A stretch of 12,125 nucleotides of DNA from CAIOSQ01 sp964434345 (GCA_964434345.1 CAYSUY010000127.1:1-12125), one strand, 5' to 3'; positions 1 through 6,670 are shown, counted from the first letter of the stretch. Made by a program: numbers and translations. The notes: a model not told the origin generated them from the sequence alone.

Positions 1-776
1 TGGCCGAGTTCACGCTGCCGCAGAATTCCAAGGTCGTCCCGGGCAGGGAGCATCCAAGGCCCGCCGGCGCGACCCGCACGAAGACCTTCAAGGTCTATCG
101 CTGGGATCCCGATACGGGGGAAAACCCGCGCGTCGACACCTACCATGTCGACATGGACAGCTGCGCGCCGATGGTTCTGGACGCGCTGATCAAGATCAAG
201 AACGAGATCGATCCCACGCTGACCTTCCGCCGCTCCTGCCGCGAGGGCGTGTGCGGGTCCTGTGCCATGAACATCGCCGGCACCAACACGCTGGCCTGCA
301 CCAAGGCCATCGAGGAATGCGGGGACGAGGTGCGGATCTACCCGCTGCCCCATATGCCGGTGATCAAGGATCTCGTCCCCGACCTGACCGATGCCTACGC
401 ACAGCTGCGTCTGGTCGAGCCCTGGCTGAAGAGCGACTCCGCGCCGCCGGACCGCGAGCGGCTGCAGAGCCCCGAGGAGCGCGCGAAGCTGGACGGCATG
501 TGGGAATGCATCCTGTGTTTCTCCTGCACGACGTCCTGCCCGAGCTATTGGTGGAACGGCGACCGCTATCTCGGTCCTGCTGTCCTGCTGCAGGCCTATC
601 GCTGGATCGCGGACAGCCGCGACGAGGCTACGGGCGAGCGCCTCGACGCGCTCGAAGATCCGTTCCGTCTCTATCGGTGCCATACGATCATGAACTGCAC
701 GAAGACCTGCCCGAAGGGTCTGAACCCGGCGAAGGCGATCGCCGAAATCAAGAAGCTCATGGTGGCGCGCCGGTAA
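1..776 (+). CDS. sdhB: Succinate dehydrogenase iron-sulfur subunit (5' end cut by one base)
   Basis: SdhB is the electron-transfer subunit of respiratory complex II. It passes electrons from the SdhA flavin through three Fe-S clusters to ubiquinone on the inner face of the cytoplasmic membrane. The window opens with TG GCC GAG TTC, so the ATG almost certainly begins one base before the window, giving 258 residues, normal for the family. The [2Fe-2S] ligands lie in CREGVCGSC plus a later Cys (C80, C85, C88, C100). The [4Fe-4S] motif CILCFSC supplies C170, C173 and C176. C180, with C227 and C233 of CHTIMNC, would bind [3Fe-4S], and C237 completes the [4Fe-4S] set. The middle motif reads CFSC where E. 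coli has CACC, but all ligand cysteines are kept. sdhC, sdhD and sdhA should lie just upstream. An internal ATG at 153 is not the start, because conserved sequence is encoded before it. The identification is secure. Confidence 0.97.
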   Translation, partial: AEFTLPQNSKVVPGREHPRPAGATRTKTFKVYRWDPDTGENPRVDTYHVDMDSCAPMVLDALIKIKNEIDPTLTFRRSCREGVCGSCAMNIAGTNTLACTKAIEECGDEVRIYPLPHMPVIKDLVPDLTDAYAQLRLVEPWLKSDSAPPDRERLQSPEERAKLDGMWECILCFSCTTSCPSYWWNGDRYLGPAVLLQAYRWIADSRDEATGERLDALEDPFRLYRCHTIMNCTKTCPKGLNPAKAIAEIKKLMVARR

Positions 777-795
777 GGCGCGGGGTGGCCACGCC

Positions 796-1461
796 GTGAC
801 GCGTCCTCGTATCGTCCTCATCCATGCGTTGCGCGAGTCGGTGCCGCCGGCGATGGCGGCGATGGCGCAGGGCTGGCCCGAGGCGCAGGTCGCCAATCTT
901 TTGGACGATTCCCTGTCGGCCGATCTCGCTGCACGCCACGGGGTGATCGAGGACTCGATCGTCGCGCGCTTCCTGACGCTGGGTCGCTATGCGCGCTCCA
1001 CCGGCGCCGATGGTATCCTCTTCACCTGTTCCGCCTTCGGCAGCGCGATCGACGCGGTGAAGGCGGATCTGCGTCTGCCCGTGCTGAAGCCGAACGAGGC
1101 GGGGCTGGAGGCGGCGTTGGACGCGGGCCGGCGCATCGCCCTGCTCGCGACCTTCCCGTCGACCATCCCGTCGATGACGCACGAACTGGAGACCATGGCG
1201 CGGGCCAGGGGCATCGTGCCCACGATCATGACCCGCGTCGTCGACGGCGCGCTGGCGGCGCTGCAGTCCGGCGACGCGGACCGCCACGACGCGCTGATCG
1301 CCGAAGCCGTGCGCGCCTTCGCGAGTGCCGACGCCGTGCTCCTGACCCAGTTCTCGATGGCGCGGGCCGCATCGGCGCTTCCGGCCTCCGAGCGCGAGCG
1401 CGTCCAGACCACGCCCGGCAGCGCCGTCGCCAAGCTGCGCAGGCTCGTCGAGAGCGGCTGA
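796..1461 (+). CDS. Asp/Glu/hydantoin racemase-superfamily protein
   Basis: This is a 221-residue cytosolic protein that looks like the Asp/Glu racemase superfamily (two similar alpha/beta domains; members include racemases, maleate isomerase and arylmalonate decarboxylase). The first-domain motif FTCSAFG carries C78 at the place of the first catalytic cysteine. In the second half the matching strand reads LLTQFSMA (residues 182-189), with Gln185 where racemases usually have the second Cys. C78 is the only cysteine in the protein. The C-terminal TTPGSAVAKLRRLV resembles the usual end of the family. The gene starts at GTG 796, only 19 nt after sdhB, with no strong Shine-Dalgarno visible, and the substrate-binding-protein gene follows 37 nt later, so the three may be co-transcribed. 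Family assignment is fairly sure. The reaction and substrate are unknown, and a true two-cysteine racemase mechanism looks unlikely. Confidence 0.8.
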   Translation: MTRPRIVLIHALRESVPPAMAAMAQGWPEAQVANLLDDSLSADLAARHGVIEDSIVARFLTLGRYARSTGADGILFTCSAFGSAIDAVKADLRLPVLKPNEAGLEAALDAGRRIALLATFPSTIPSMTHELETMARARGIVPTIMTRVVDGALAALQSGDADRHDALIAEAVRAFASADAVLLTQFSMARAASALPASERERVQTTPGSAVAKLRRLVESG

Positions 1462-1498
1462 GTGCCAGGAGCGGGTCTTCGCGTCCCGCGTCCAGTCT

Positions 1499-2560
1499 GT
1501 GACCAACATGGGTCGATTGTTCCGGGAGGACGACAAGCGGTGGCTGATCGGGGGCGCGCTCGCGCTCATGCTTTCGCTCGGTGGGTCTGGCGCGTCCGCG
1601 CAGCAGGGCGTCCTGACCGTCTATTGCTCGGTGCTCGCGGATTGGTGCCAGCTGATGGCGGTCGAGTTCGAGAAGCAGACCGGTATCCGCACCAATGTTT
1701 CGCAGAAGGGGTCCGGCGAGACCCTGGCGCAGCTGCGCGCGGAGGCTGCCAACCCCCGCGGCGACATCTGGTGGGGCGGGACGGGCGATCCGCATCTCCA
1801 GGCGGCCGAACTCGGCCTGACCGAGGCCTATCGCTCCCCGAAGCTCGACGAGTTGCTGCCCTGGGCCCGGCGCCAGGCCGAGCAGTCGCAGTTCCGCACG
1901 GTCGGGATCTATGCCGGCGCGCTCGGGATCGCGTTCAACACCGAACTGCTCGCGCGCCGGAAGCTTCAGGCCCCCGCATGCTGGAAGGATCTGCTGGCGC
2001 CGGGCCTGCGCGACGAGGTGCAGATGTCCAATCCGTCCTCGTCCGGGACGGCGTACACGGCCGTGGCGACGTTCGTTCAGCTGTTCGGCGAAGACGGCGG
2101 CTTCGACTACCTCAGGCAGCTTCACCGCAATGTCAGCCAGTACACGCGATCGGGTCCGGCACCGGCGCGGAACACCGCGCGCGGCGAGACGCTGTTCGGC
2201 ATCATGTTCCTGCATGACGCGGTGGCCGAGGCGATCGAAGGCTTCCCGGTCCAGGTGGTCAGCCCCTGTGAGGGCACGGGGTACGAGATCGGGTCGATGT
2301 CGATCGTGAAGGGCGCGCGCAACCCGGATGCGGCGCGGCGCTGGTACGAATTCGCCTTGACGCCGGAGGCGCAGAGCCTTGCCGCGCGGGCGAAATCCTA
2401 CCAGACCCCGTCTCATCCCCGCGCGACGGTCCCGGCGCAGGCGCCGAAGCTCGCCGACATGAAGCTGATCGATTACGATTTCGCGAAATACGGCGCCTCT
2501 GCCGAGCGCAAGCGTCTGATCGAGCGTTGGGAGAAGGACGTCGCCGGTCAGCCGCGCTGA
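1499..2560 (+). CDS. Exported ABC transporter substrate-binding protein (AfuA/FbpA-like)
   Basis: This 353-residue protein resembles periplasmic binding proteins of the COG1840 (AfuA/FbpA) class. The N-terminus has Arg/Lys, a hydrophobic stretch (about residues 15-29) and an ASA|QQ signal peptidase I site after residue 34. The mature protein begins LTVYCSVLADWC, with C43 and C50, and continues with IWWGGTGDPHLQAAE, GIYAGALGIAFNTELL, NPSSSGTAYTAVATF and SPCEGTGYEIGSMSIVKGARN, which look like the conserved ligand-cleft strands. Further cysteines are C161 and C257. The start was taken as GTG 1499. ATG 1508, three codons later and in frame, is equally possible, and neither has a clear Shine-Dalgarno. 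No permease or ATPase gene lies beside it, so it is an orphan binding protein here. The iron-binding relatives use a pair of tyrosines that cannot be placed from sequence alone, so the ligand is left open. The 3' end overlaps msrA by 13 bp. Confidence 0.88.
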   Translation: MTNMGRLFREDDKRWLIGGALALMLSLGGSGASAQQGVLTVYCSVLADWCQLMAVEFEKQTGIRTNVSQKGSGETLAQLRAEAANPRGDIWWGGTGDPHLQAAELGLTEAYRSPKLDELLPWARRQAEQSQFRTVGIYAGALGIAFNTELLARRKLQAPACWKDLLAPGLRDEVQMSNPSSSGTAYTAVATFVQLFGEDGGFDYLRQLHRNVSQYTRSGPAPARNTARGETLFGIMFLHDAVAEAIEGFPVQVVSPCEGTGYEIGSMSIVKGARNPDAARRWYEFALTPEAQSLAARAKSYQTPSHPRATVPAQAPKLADMKLIDYDFAKYGASAERKRLIERWEKDVAGQPR

Positions 2561-2564
2561 CCGG
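2544..2564. terminator. Perfect hairpin spanning two convergent stop codons
   Basis: The arms CCGGTCAG (2544-2551) and CTGACCGG (2557-2564) pair perfectly. C2552-G2556 can add a ninth pair around a CGC loop. The right arm contains the TGA of the binding-protein gene (2558-2560), and the left arm contains the msrA stop (2548-2550 on the minus strand). The sequence is symmetric, so both transcripts would fold the same stem. No T tract follows on either side, so it is not a classic intrinsic terminator. A bidirectional transcript-end or RNA-stabilising stem is an inference. Confidence 0.5.
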
Positions 2565-3216
2565 TCCCGATGTCGGTGCCGGCCGGGCAGGAGACGCCCG
2601 TCCCGCCAAGGCCGCAATACCCGTTCGGATTGCGGGCGAGATATTGCTGGTGATAGGCCTCCGCGTAGTAGAACGCGGGCGCGGGCAGGATCTCGGTCGT
2701 GATCGGGCCATACCCCGCCCGGCGGAGGGCGACCGCGAACGCGTCGCGCGACGCGCTCGCCGCGTTCATCTGCTCGGCGTCGAAGCAATAGATACCCGAC
2801 CGGTACTGGGTGCCGATGTCGTTGCCCTGGCGCATGCCCTGGGTCGGATCATGGTTTTCCCAGAATACGCGCAGCAGAGCCTCGTAAGGCGTCCGCGCGG
2901 GGTCGAACACGACCAGGACGACTTCGTTATGGCCGGTCATGCCCGAACAGACCTCTTCATAGGTCGGGTTCGGCGTCAGGCCGGCGGCATAGCCGACTGC
3001 CGTCGTGAAGACCCCATCAGCTTGCCAGAATTTGCGCTCGGCACCCCAAAAGCAGCCCATGCCGAACATCGCCTGCACGCAACCGGCGGGAAAGGGCGGC
3101 TGCAGAGGTCCGCCCAGGACGAGGTGCCGCGCCGGGACGGCGAGGGGCGTGGCGCGGCCGGGCAGGGCATCTCCAGGCCCGGGGAGGGCCAGCTTGCGGT
3201 GCATGGCGAAGGGCAT
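2548..3216 (-). CDS. msrA: Peptide-methionine (S)-S-oxide reductase MsrA
   Basis: MsrA reduces the S epimer of methionine sulfoxide, free or in proteins, and is recycled by thioredoxin; it acts in the cytosol in oxidative-stress repair. The 222-residue protein has the catalytic signature GMGCFWGAERKFW with nucleophile C55, then GYAAG, YEEVCSGMTGHNEVV and FWENHDPTQGMRQGNDIGTQYRS. The tail GYCGLGGTGVSCP gives two candidate resolving cysteines, C201 and C210, as in E. coli-type MsrA with a mobile C-terminal Cys pair (there the spacing is 8 rather than 9). The roughly 50-residue lead before the signature is also normal for this type, and no signal peptide is seen. The ATG at 3216-3214 is preceded on the minus strand by GAGGA (3227-3223) with a 6-nt spacer. 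It is divergent from the histone-like gene and convergent with the binding-protein gene. No msrB is seen nearby. The identification is secure. Confidence 0.96.
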   Translation of the reverse strand: MPFAMHRKLALPGPGDALPGRATPLAVPARHLVLGGPLQPPFPAGCVQAMFGMGCFWGAERKFWQADGVFTTAVGYAAGLTPNPTYEEVCSGMTGHNEVVLVVFDPARTPYEALLRVFWENHDPTQGMRQGNDIGTQYRSGIYCFDAEQMNAASASRDAFAVALRRAGYGPITTEILPAPAFYYAEAYHQQYLARNPNGYCGLGGTGVSCPAGTDIGTGQRG

Positions 3217-3385
3217 TTCTGGTCCTCATGACGGCGGGGCCGGGCGACCCGGGCACTTGAATCTGCGTCGGATCGGCCGAGATTCCAGGGCTCTGACGCA
3301 AAGGCAACGCGATTGAGGCTGACGATCGGGGCGGTTTGCGTCATATAGAGCCCCCGTTCTTCCACAGGGTGACAGGAACGTGACC
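3217..3385. promoter_or_regulatory. Divergent intergenic region between msrA and the histone-like gene
   Basis: This 169-bp gap must hold the 5' signals for both divergent genes. On the plus strand TATAGA (3344-3349) is a fair -10. The best partner upstream is CTGACG (3319-3324) at a 19-nt spacing, so the promoter match is weak. AGGA (3374-3377) sits 8 nt before ATG 3386 and favours that start over GTG 3380, which would lie too close to it. On the minus strand GAGGA (3227-3223) serves msrA; I found no convincing -35/-10 pair for it and no clear operator palindrome. Confidence 0.4.
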
Positions 3386-4387
3386 ATGGCTGCTGCAAAG
3401 CGCGCGTCGTCCAAGAAGTCCGCAAAGCCCTCCAAGCCCAACGCCGCCAAGATCGGCAAGACGCCGACGAAGGCCCCGGCGGCACCCAAACCCGCCGCGG
3501 CGACCAAGCCGAAAGCCGCGATCGCGGCGGCGAAGCCCGCGCCCGCGACGAAAGCCGCGCCCGCCAAGCCCGTCGCAGCCAAAGCCGCTGTGTCCAAGGC
3601 CCCCGTGTCAAAGGCCCCCGTGTCCAAATCTCCTGCGTCCAAGGCCCCCGCGCCCAAGACCCCCGTGTCCAAGGCCCCCGCGCCTAAGGCCCCCGTGTCC
3701 AAGGACCCCGTGTCCAAGGACCCTGCGCCAAAGGCTGCGGGTAAAGCGCCGATCGCGAAGGCCGCCGCCCCCAAGGTCCCGGCATCCAAGCCAGCCGCGA
3801 CCAAGGCCTCCGTCGTCAAGGAGGTCGCCGCGAAGGCCACGGTCAAGCCGCCCGCGCGCAAGCCGGAACCGCAGGAGGCCGCGCCGCTTGCCGTCGACGC
3901 CGCTGCGGTGAAAGCCGCCGCGCCCACCCAGGCCAAGGCGGCCAAGCCCGCCCCGGCGCCGCGCGCGCCCGGTCTGCGTGCCCCCGGTGCCTTCGAGGCG
4001 AAGGTGCTCACTGCGCTCAAGCGTCATGGCGGTGCCGCCGTGTCGTTCAGCGCGTCGCCCGACCACATCAAGGCGGCGTTCAAGCGCTGCCTCGCCGAAG
4101 GCTGGGCCACCGGGACGATCGACAGCGGCAGCATCACCGCGACCGGCGAGCGGGTGCTGGAAAAACTGAACCCGGAGATTCGCGCCTTCCCGGCGCCGAC
4201 ACTCCGCAATCGCCTCAACGATGCGCTGTTCAGGAACCCGGGCGCGCGTCCAGCCGCACCGACCGCCGCCGCAGCGCCTGAAGGCGTCGATGAGGCGCCC
4301 GAGGACGACGACGACAGCGTCCCCGAGGTCGAGGAGGAAGAGGACGTCGTCGGTCCCGAGGACGAGGACGTCGAAAAGGCCGCCTGA
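3386..4387 (+). CDS. Histone H1-like chimeric protein: basic KAP-rich arm, wHTH-like domain, acidic tail
   Basis: This 333-residue protein has three unlike parts. Residues 1 to about 200 are almost only Ala, Lys, Pro, Ser, Val and Thr, in SK/PK/AAK patterns typical of bacterial histone H1-like proteins (AlgP, BpH1, PhaF-tail type), and include nine APVSK-like repeats at residues 72-116. Residues about 203-265 are compact and of normal composition: FEAKVLTALKRHGG, then SPDHIKAAFKRCLAEGWATG, then SGSITATGERVLEKL. That pattern suggests helix, helix-turn-helix and wing (inference). The last 35 or so residues are very acidic (EDDDD, EEEED, EDED runs). No signal peptide or membrane segment is seen. 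A role in DNA binding or compaction is inferred from composition, with the acidic tail perhaps limiting or directing binding. The start is ATG 3386 on Shine-Dalgarno spacing. The reading frame is well supported, because the minus-strand open frames across it are shadows. The function is not established and I recognise no gene name. Confidence 0.82.
   Translation: MAAAKRASSKKSAKPSKPNAAKIGKTPTKAPAAPKPAAATKPKAAIAAAKPAPATKAAPAKPVAAKAAVSKAPVSKAPVSKSPASKAPAPKTPVSKAPAPKAPVSKDPVSKDPAPKAAGKAPIAKAAAPKVPASKPAATKASVVKEVAAKATVKPPARKPEPQEAAPLAVDAAAVKAAAPTQAKAAKPAPAPRAPGLRAPGAFEAKVLTALKRHGGAAVSFSASPDHIKAAFKRCLAEGWATGTIDSGSITATGERVLEKLNPEIRAFPAPTLRNRLNDALFRNPGARPAAPTAAAAPEGVDEAPEDDDDSVPEVEEEEDVVGPEDEDVEKAA
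3599..3733 (+). repeat. Nine tandem 15-bp coding repeats (APVSK type)
   Basis: Nine consecutive in-frame 15-bp units, close to GCC CCC GTG TCC AAG, encode APVSK, APVSK, SPASK, APAPK, TPVSK, APAPK, APVSK, DPVSK and DPAPK. A partial unit (GTG TCC AAG) precedes them at 3590-3598. Several units are identical or one base apart at the nucleotide level, including synonymous positions, which points to copy-number change by slippage or unequal recombination rather than only amino-acid selection. The repeat length is a multiple of three, so gain or loss of units keeps the frame. Confidence 0.85.
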
Positions 4388-4447
4388 GTTCCCGTTCGGC
4401 GTCATCCGACCCATAGGGGCCGGTAGCGCCCGCCTCGTTTCGCGCCG

Positions 4448-5587
4448 ATGTCTTCGCATTCGCCCGCCAGCGCGTCGCCGCTTTCGCGTTACCGCGACCG
4501 CGTCGCATCCGGCGGCATGAAGGGCGATGTCGCACAGGAGCGGATCGCCGTGCGGCTGGATCTGTTGCATGCCGAACTGACCGCGCCCGACCGGACGGCG
4601 GCGCCGGTTCGGGGGTGGCTGGTCCGTCTGGGCCTTGCCGCACGTCCGGCGCCACCTCCGGCACCGCGCGGCATATACATTCACGGGCCGGTCGGCCGCG
4701 GCAAGTCCATGCTGATGGACCTGTTCAACGACGCGCTTGGCGCGGTCCCGCGACGGCGGGTCCATTTTCACGCCTTCATGATCGAGATTCACGAGCGATT
4801 GCACCGGCGGCGCCAATTGCGGGCCGAGGCCGACGCGATCGCTCCGGTCGCCGCCGAACTTGCCGCCGAACTGCGCCTGCTGTGCTTCGATGAATTCCAG
4901 GTCACCAACATCGCCGATGCGATGATCCTGGGTCGCCTCCTCGCCGGTCTGTTAGACGCCGGCGTGTGCGTCGTCGCGACCTCGAACACCGCGCCGCGCG
5001 ACCTCTATGCGGGCGGTTTGCAGCGGGAGCGTTTCCTGCCGGCGATTGCGCTGATCGAGGAGCGGCTCGACATCCTGGAACTCGATGGGGGGCTCGATTA
5101 CCGGCGCGACCGGATCCGGGCCATGACCGTGTTGCACACGCCGCTCGGCCCGGCTGCCGACCGCGCGCTCGACCGCGCCTTCGCCGACTTGACCGCCGGG
5201 GCCGAGCCCGGCCCGGCCGAATTGCCGGTCCAGGGGCGCGTGCTGCGCCTGCGCCTTGCCGCCAAGGGCGTCGCCCGGGCCAGCTTCGCGGAACTCTGTG
5301 CGCAGCCGCTGGGCGCGGCGGATTTTCTCGCCCTGGCGCGCCGGTTCCACACCCTCGTCCTCGACGGCGTTCCCCGTCTGTCGGCCGAGCGGCGCAACGA
5401 GGCGCGGCGCTTCGTCACGCTGATCGACGCCCTCTACGAGCACCGAACGAAGCTGGTCTGTTCGGCCGCCGCCGCGCCGGACGCTCTGCATCAGGCCGGC
5501 GATCACGCCGCCGAATTCCGTCGGACCGCTTCGCGCCTCCACGAGATGCAGAGCGCCGCCTATCTTGCTGCACCGCACCTAAACTGA
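4448..5587 (+). CDS. zapE: Cell division protein ZapE (AFG1/LACE1-family ATPase)
   Basis: ZapE is an AAA-like P-loop ATPase. In E. coli it associates with the Z-ring and affects FtsZ under stress, and its mitochondrial relative AFG1 acts in protein quality control. The 379-residue product has the N-terminal YRDRVASGG...DVAQERIAVRLD region, Walker A GPVGRGKS (residues 80-87), HFHAFMIEIHERLH, Walker B LLCFDEFQV (D148, E149), sensor-1 VATSN (176-180) and the Arg-bearing RFLPAI. It ends with the RRFVTLIDALYEHRTKL region of the family. The length matches E. coli ZapE (375). ATG 4448 is kept because the conserved N-terminal motif precedes the next Met at residue 24, though no good Shine-Dalgarno is seen. 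It lies 60 nt after the histone-like gene and 120 nt before mdh, a neighbour pair common in Alphaproteobacteria. The family call is secure; the biological role here is by analogy. Confidence 0.95.
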   Translation: MSSHSPASASPLSRYRDRVASGGMKGDVAQERIAVRLDLLHAELTAPDRTAAPVRGWLVRLGLAARPAPPPAPRGIYIHGPVGRGKSMLMDLFNDALGAVPRRRVHFHAFMIEIHERLHRRRQLRAEADAIAPVAAELAAELRLLCFDEFQVTNIADAMILGRLLAGLLDAGVCVVATSNTAPRDLYAGGLQRERFLPAIALIEERLDILELDGGLDYRRDRIRAMTVLHTPLGPAADRALDRAFADLTAGAEPGPAELPVQGRVLRLRLAAKGVARASFAELCAQPLGAADFLALARRFHTLVLDGVPRLSAERRNEARRFVTLIDALYEHRTKLVCSAAAAPDALHQAGDHAAEFRRTASRLHEMQSAAYLAAPHLN

Positions 5588-5618
5588 CCCCGCCGGGCGC
5601 GGGATCGCTTGCGGGGTC
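5586..5618 (+). terminator. Inverted repeat at the end of zapE
   Basis: GACCCCGC (5586-5593) and GCGGGGTC (5611-5618) are perfect 8-bp inverted arms around a 17-nt loop, and the left arm begins inside the zapE TGA. No T tract follows, so intrinsic termination is doubtful. The right arm overlaps the proposed -35 of the mdh promoter. It could be a weak transcript end, a regulatory dyad, or chance in GC-rich DNA. Confidence 0.3.
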
Positions 5619-5637
5619 GGCGCCGCGGGGGTACAAC
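5609..5637 (+). promoter_or_regulatory. Candidate sigma-70-type promoter for mdh-sucCDAB
   Basis: TTGCGG (5609-5614) and TACAAC (5632-5637) are separated by exactly 17 nt, in the only sizeable gap (120 nt) upstream of mdh. The match is 3 of 6 at -35 and 4 of 6 at -10. It would start RNA near 5644 and leave about 60 nt of leader before ATG 5708. Its position before a five-gene operon supports it, but the consensus match is modest. Confidence 0.35.
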
Positions 5638-5707
5638 GCCGGCAGTTTTCGCCCCGTCGGCGCTGCGGAAATTCGGTAAGCGCCTTTCCCCAAACGAGGA
5701 ATTCGGC

Positions 5708-6670
5708 ATGGCTCGCAATAAAATCGCGCTGGTCGGCGCGGGTCAGATCGGCGGCACGCTGGCGCTGCTCGCCGGGGTCAAGGAACTCGGTGACGTCGTC
5801 CTGCTCGACATTCCGGAGGCAGAGGGCGTCGCCAAGGGCAAGGCGCTCGACATCGCCCAGGCGTCCCCGGTCGAAGGCTTCGACACCGCCTACAAGGGTA
5901 CGTCGAACTACGCCGACATCGCGGGCGCCGACGTCGTGATCGTCACGGCGGGCGTGCCGCGCAAGCCGGGCATGAGCCGCGACGACCTGATCGGCATCAA
6001 CACCAAGGTCATGCAGGCCGTCGGCGCGGGCATCAAGGCGCATGCGCCGAACGCCTTCGTGATCGTCATCACGAACCCGCTCGATGCGATGGTCGGCGTG
6101 ATGAAGGACGTGACCGGATTTCCCGCCAGCCGCGTCGTCGGCATGGCCGGTGTGCTCGACTCGGCGCGCTTCCGCCACTTCCTCGCCGATGAGTTCAAGG
6201 TCTCGGTCGAGGACGTAACCGCGTTCGTCCTCGGCGGACATGGCGACACGATGGTGCCGCTGGTCCGCTACTCGACCGTCGCCGGCATTCCGTTGCCCGA
6301 CCTCGTCAAGATGGGCTGGACCACGCAGGAACGCCTGGACAAGATCGTACAGCGCACGCGCGACGGCGGCGCCGAGATCGTCAACCTGCTCAAGACCGGC
6401 TCTGCCTTCTATGCGCCGGCCTCGTCGGCGATCGCGATGGCCGAAAGCTATCTGCGCGACAAGAAGCGCCTGCTGCCCTGCGCCGCCTACCTGACCGGCC
6501 AGTATGGCGTCGACGGCATCTATGTCGGCGTGCCGGTGATCATCGGCGCCGGCGGCGTCGAGAAGATCGTCGAGATCGCGATGACCGAGGACGAAAAGAA
6601 GATGTTCGACCACTCGGTTAATGCCGTGAAGGGCCTCGTCGAGGCGACCAAGAAGCTGATGGGCGGCTGA
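5708..6670 (+). CDS. mdh: Malate dehydrogenase (LDH-like, NAD-dependent)
   Basis: Mdh oxidises malate to oxaloacetate with NAD+ in the cytosolic TCA cycle. The 320-residue product is of the LDH-like type usual in Alphaproteobacteria. It has the Rossmann motif GAGQIGG (residues 10-16) and D34 at the end of beta-2, which selects NAD over NADP. The substrate loop GVPRKPGMSR has R85 and R91; R85 sits where lactate dehydrogenases have Gln, favouring the dicarboxylate. TNPLD has N123, LDSARF has D151 and R154, and GGHGD has the catalytic H178 paired with D151. The start is ATG 5708: GAGGA (5696-5700) lies 7 nt upstream, and MARNKIALVGAG is the normal N-terminus, whereas the open frame extending further upstream is not conserved coding sequence. 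sucC follows after 18 nt, so it is the first gene of the operon. The identification is secure. Confidence 0.98.
   Translation: MARNKIALVGAGQIGGTLALLAGVKELGDVVLLDIPEAEGVAKGKALDIAQASPVEGFDTAYKGTSNYADIAGADVVIVTAGVPRKPGMSRDDLIGINTKVMQAVGAGIKAHAPNAFVIVITNPLDAMVGVMKDVTGFPASRVVGMAGVLDSARFRHFLADEFKVSVEDVTAFVLGGHGDTMVPLVRYSTVAGIPLPDLVKMGWTTQERLDKIVQRTRDGGAEIVNLLKTGSAFYAPASSAIAMAESYLRDKKRLLPCAAYLTGQYGVDGIYVGVPVIIGAGGVEKIVEIAMTEDEKKMFDHSVNAVKGLVEATKKLMGG

Noticed and set aside
781..796. Near-palindrome CGGGGTGG/CCACGCCG just before the racemase-like gene
   Set aside because: It has one mismatch and no loop, so it cannot make a good RNA hairpin, and short GC dyads are common in this sequence.
1462..2217. 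Plus-strand 251-codon open frame overlapping the binding-protein gene
   Set aside because: Out of frame with the binding-protein gene, whose signal peptide and conserved motifs fix the real frame; the product is Arg/Ala-rich without motifs.
1226..2788. A 520-codon minus-strand open frame across the binding-protein gene and into msrA
   Set aside because: It overlaps parts of three supported genes, and its product is low-complexity Arg-rich sequence.
3599..3733. CRISPR-like array
   Set aside because: The 15-bp units are directly adjacent with no spacers and lie in a coding frame.
3608..4816. Minus-strand open frames with Gly/Arg- or Gly/Ala-rich repeats opposite the histone-like gene
   Set aside because: They are the mirror of the 15-bp repeats and Lys/Ala/Pro codons; the plus frame has a Shine-Dalgarno, a compact domain and an acidic tail.
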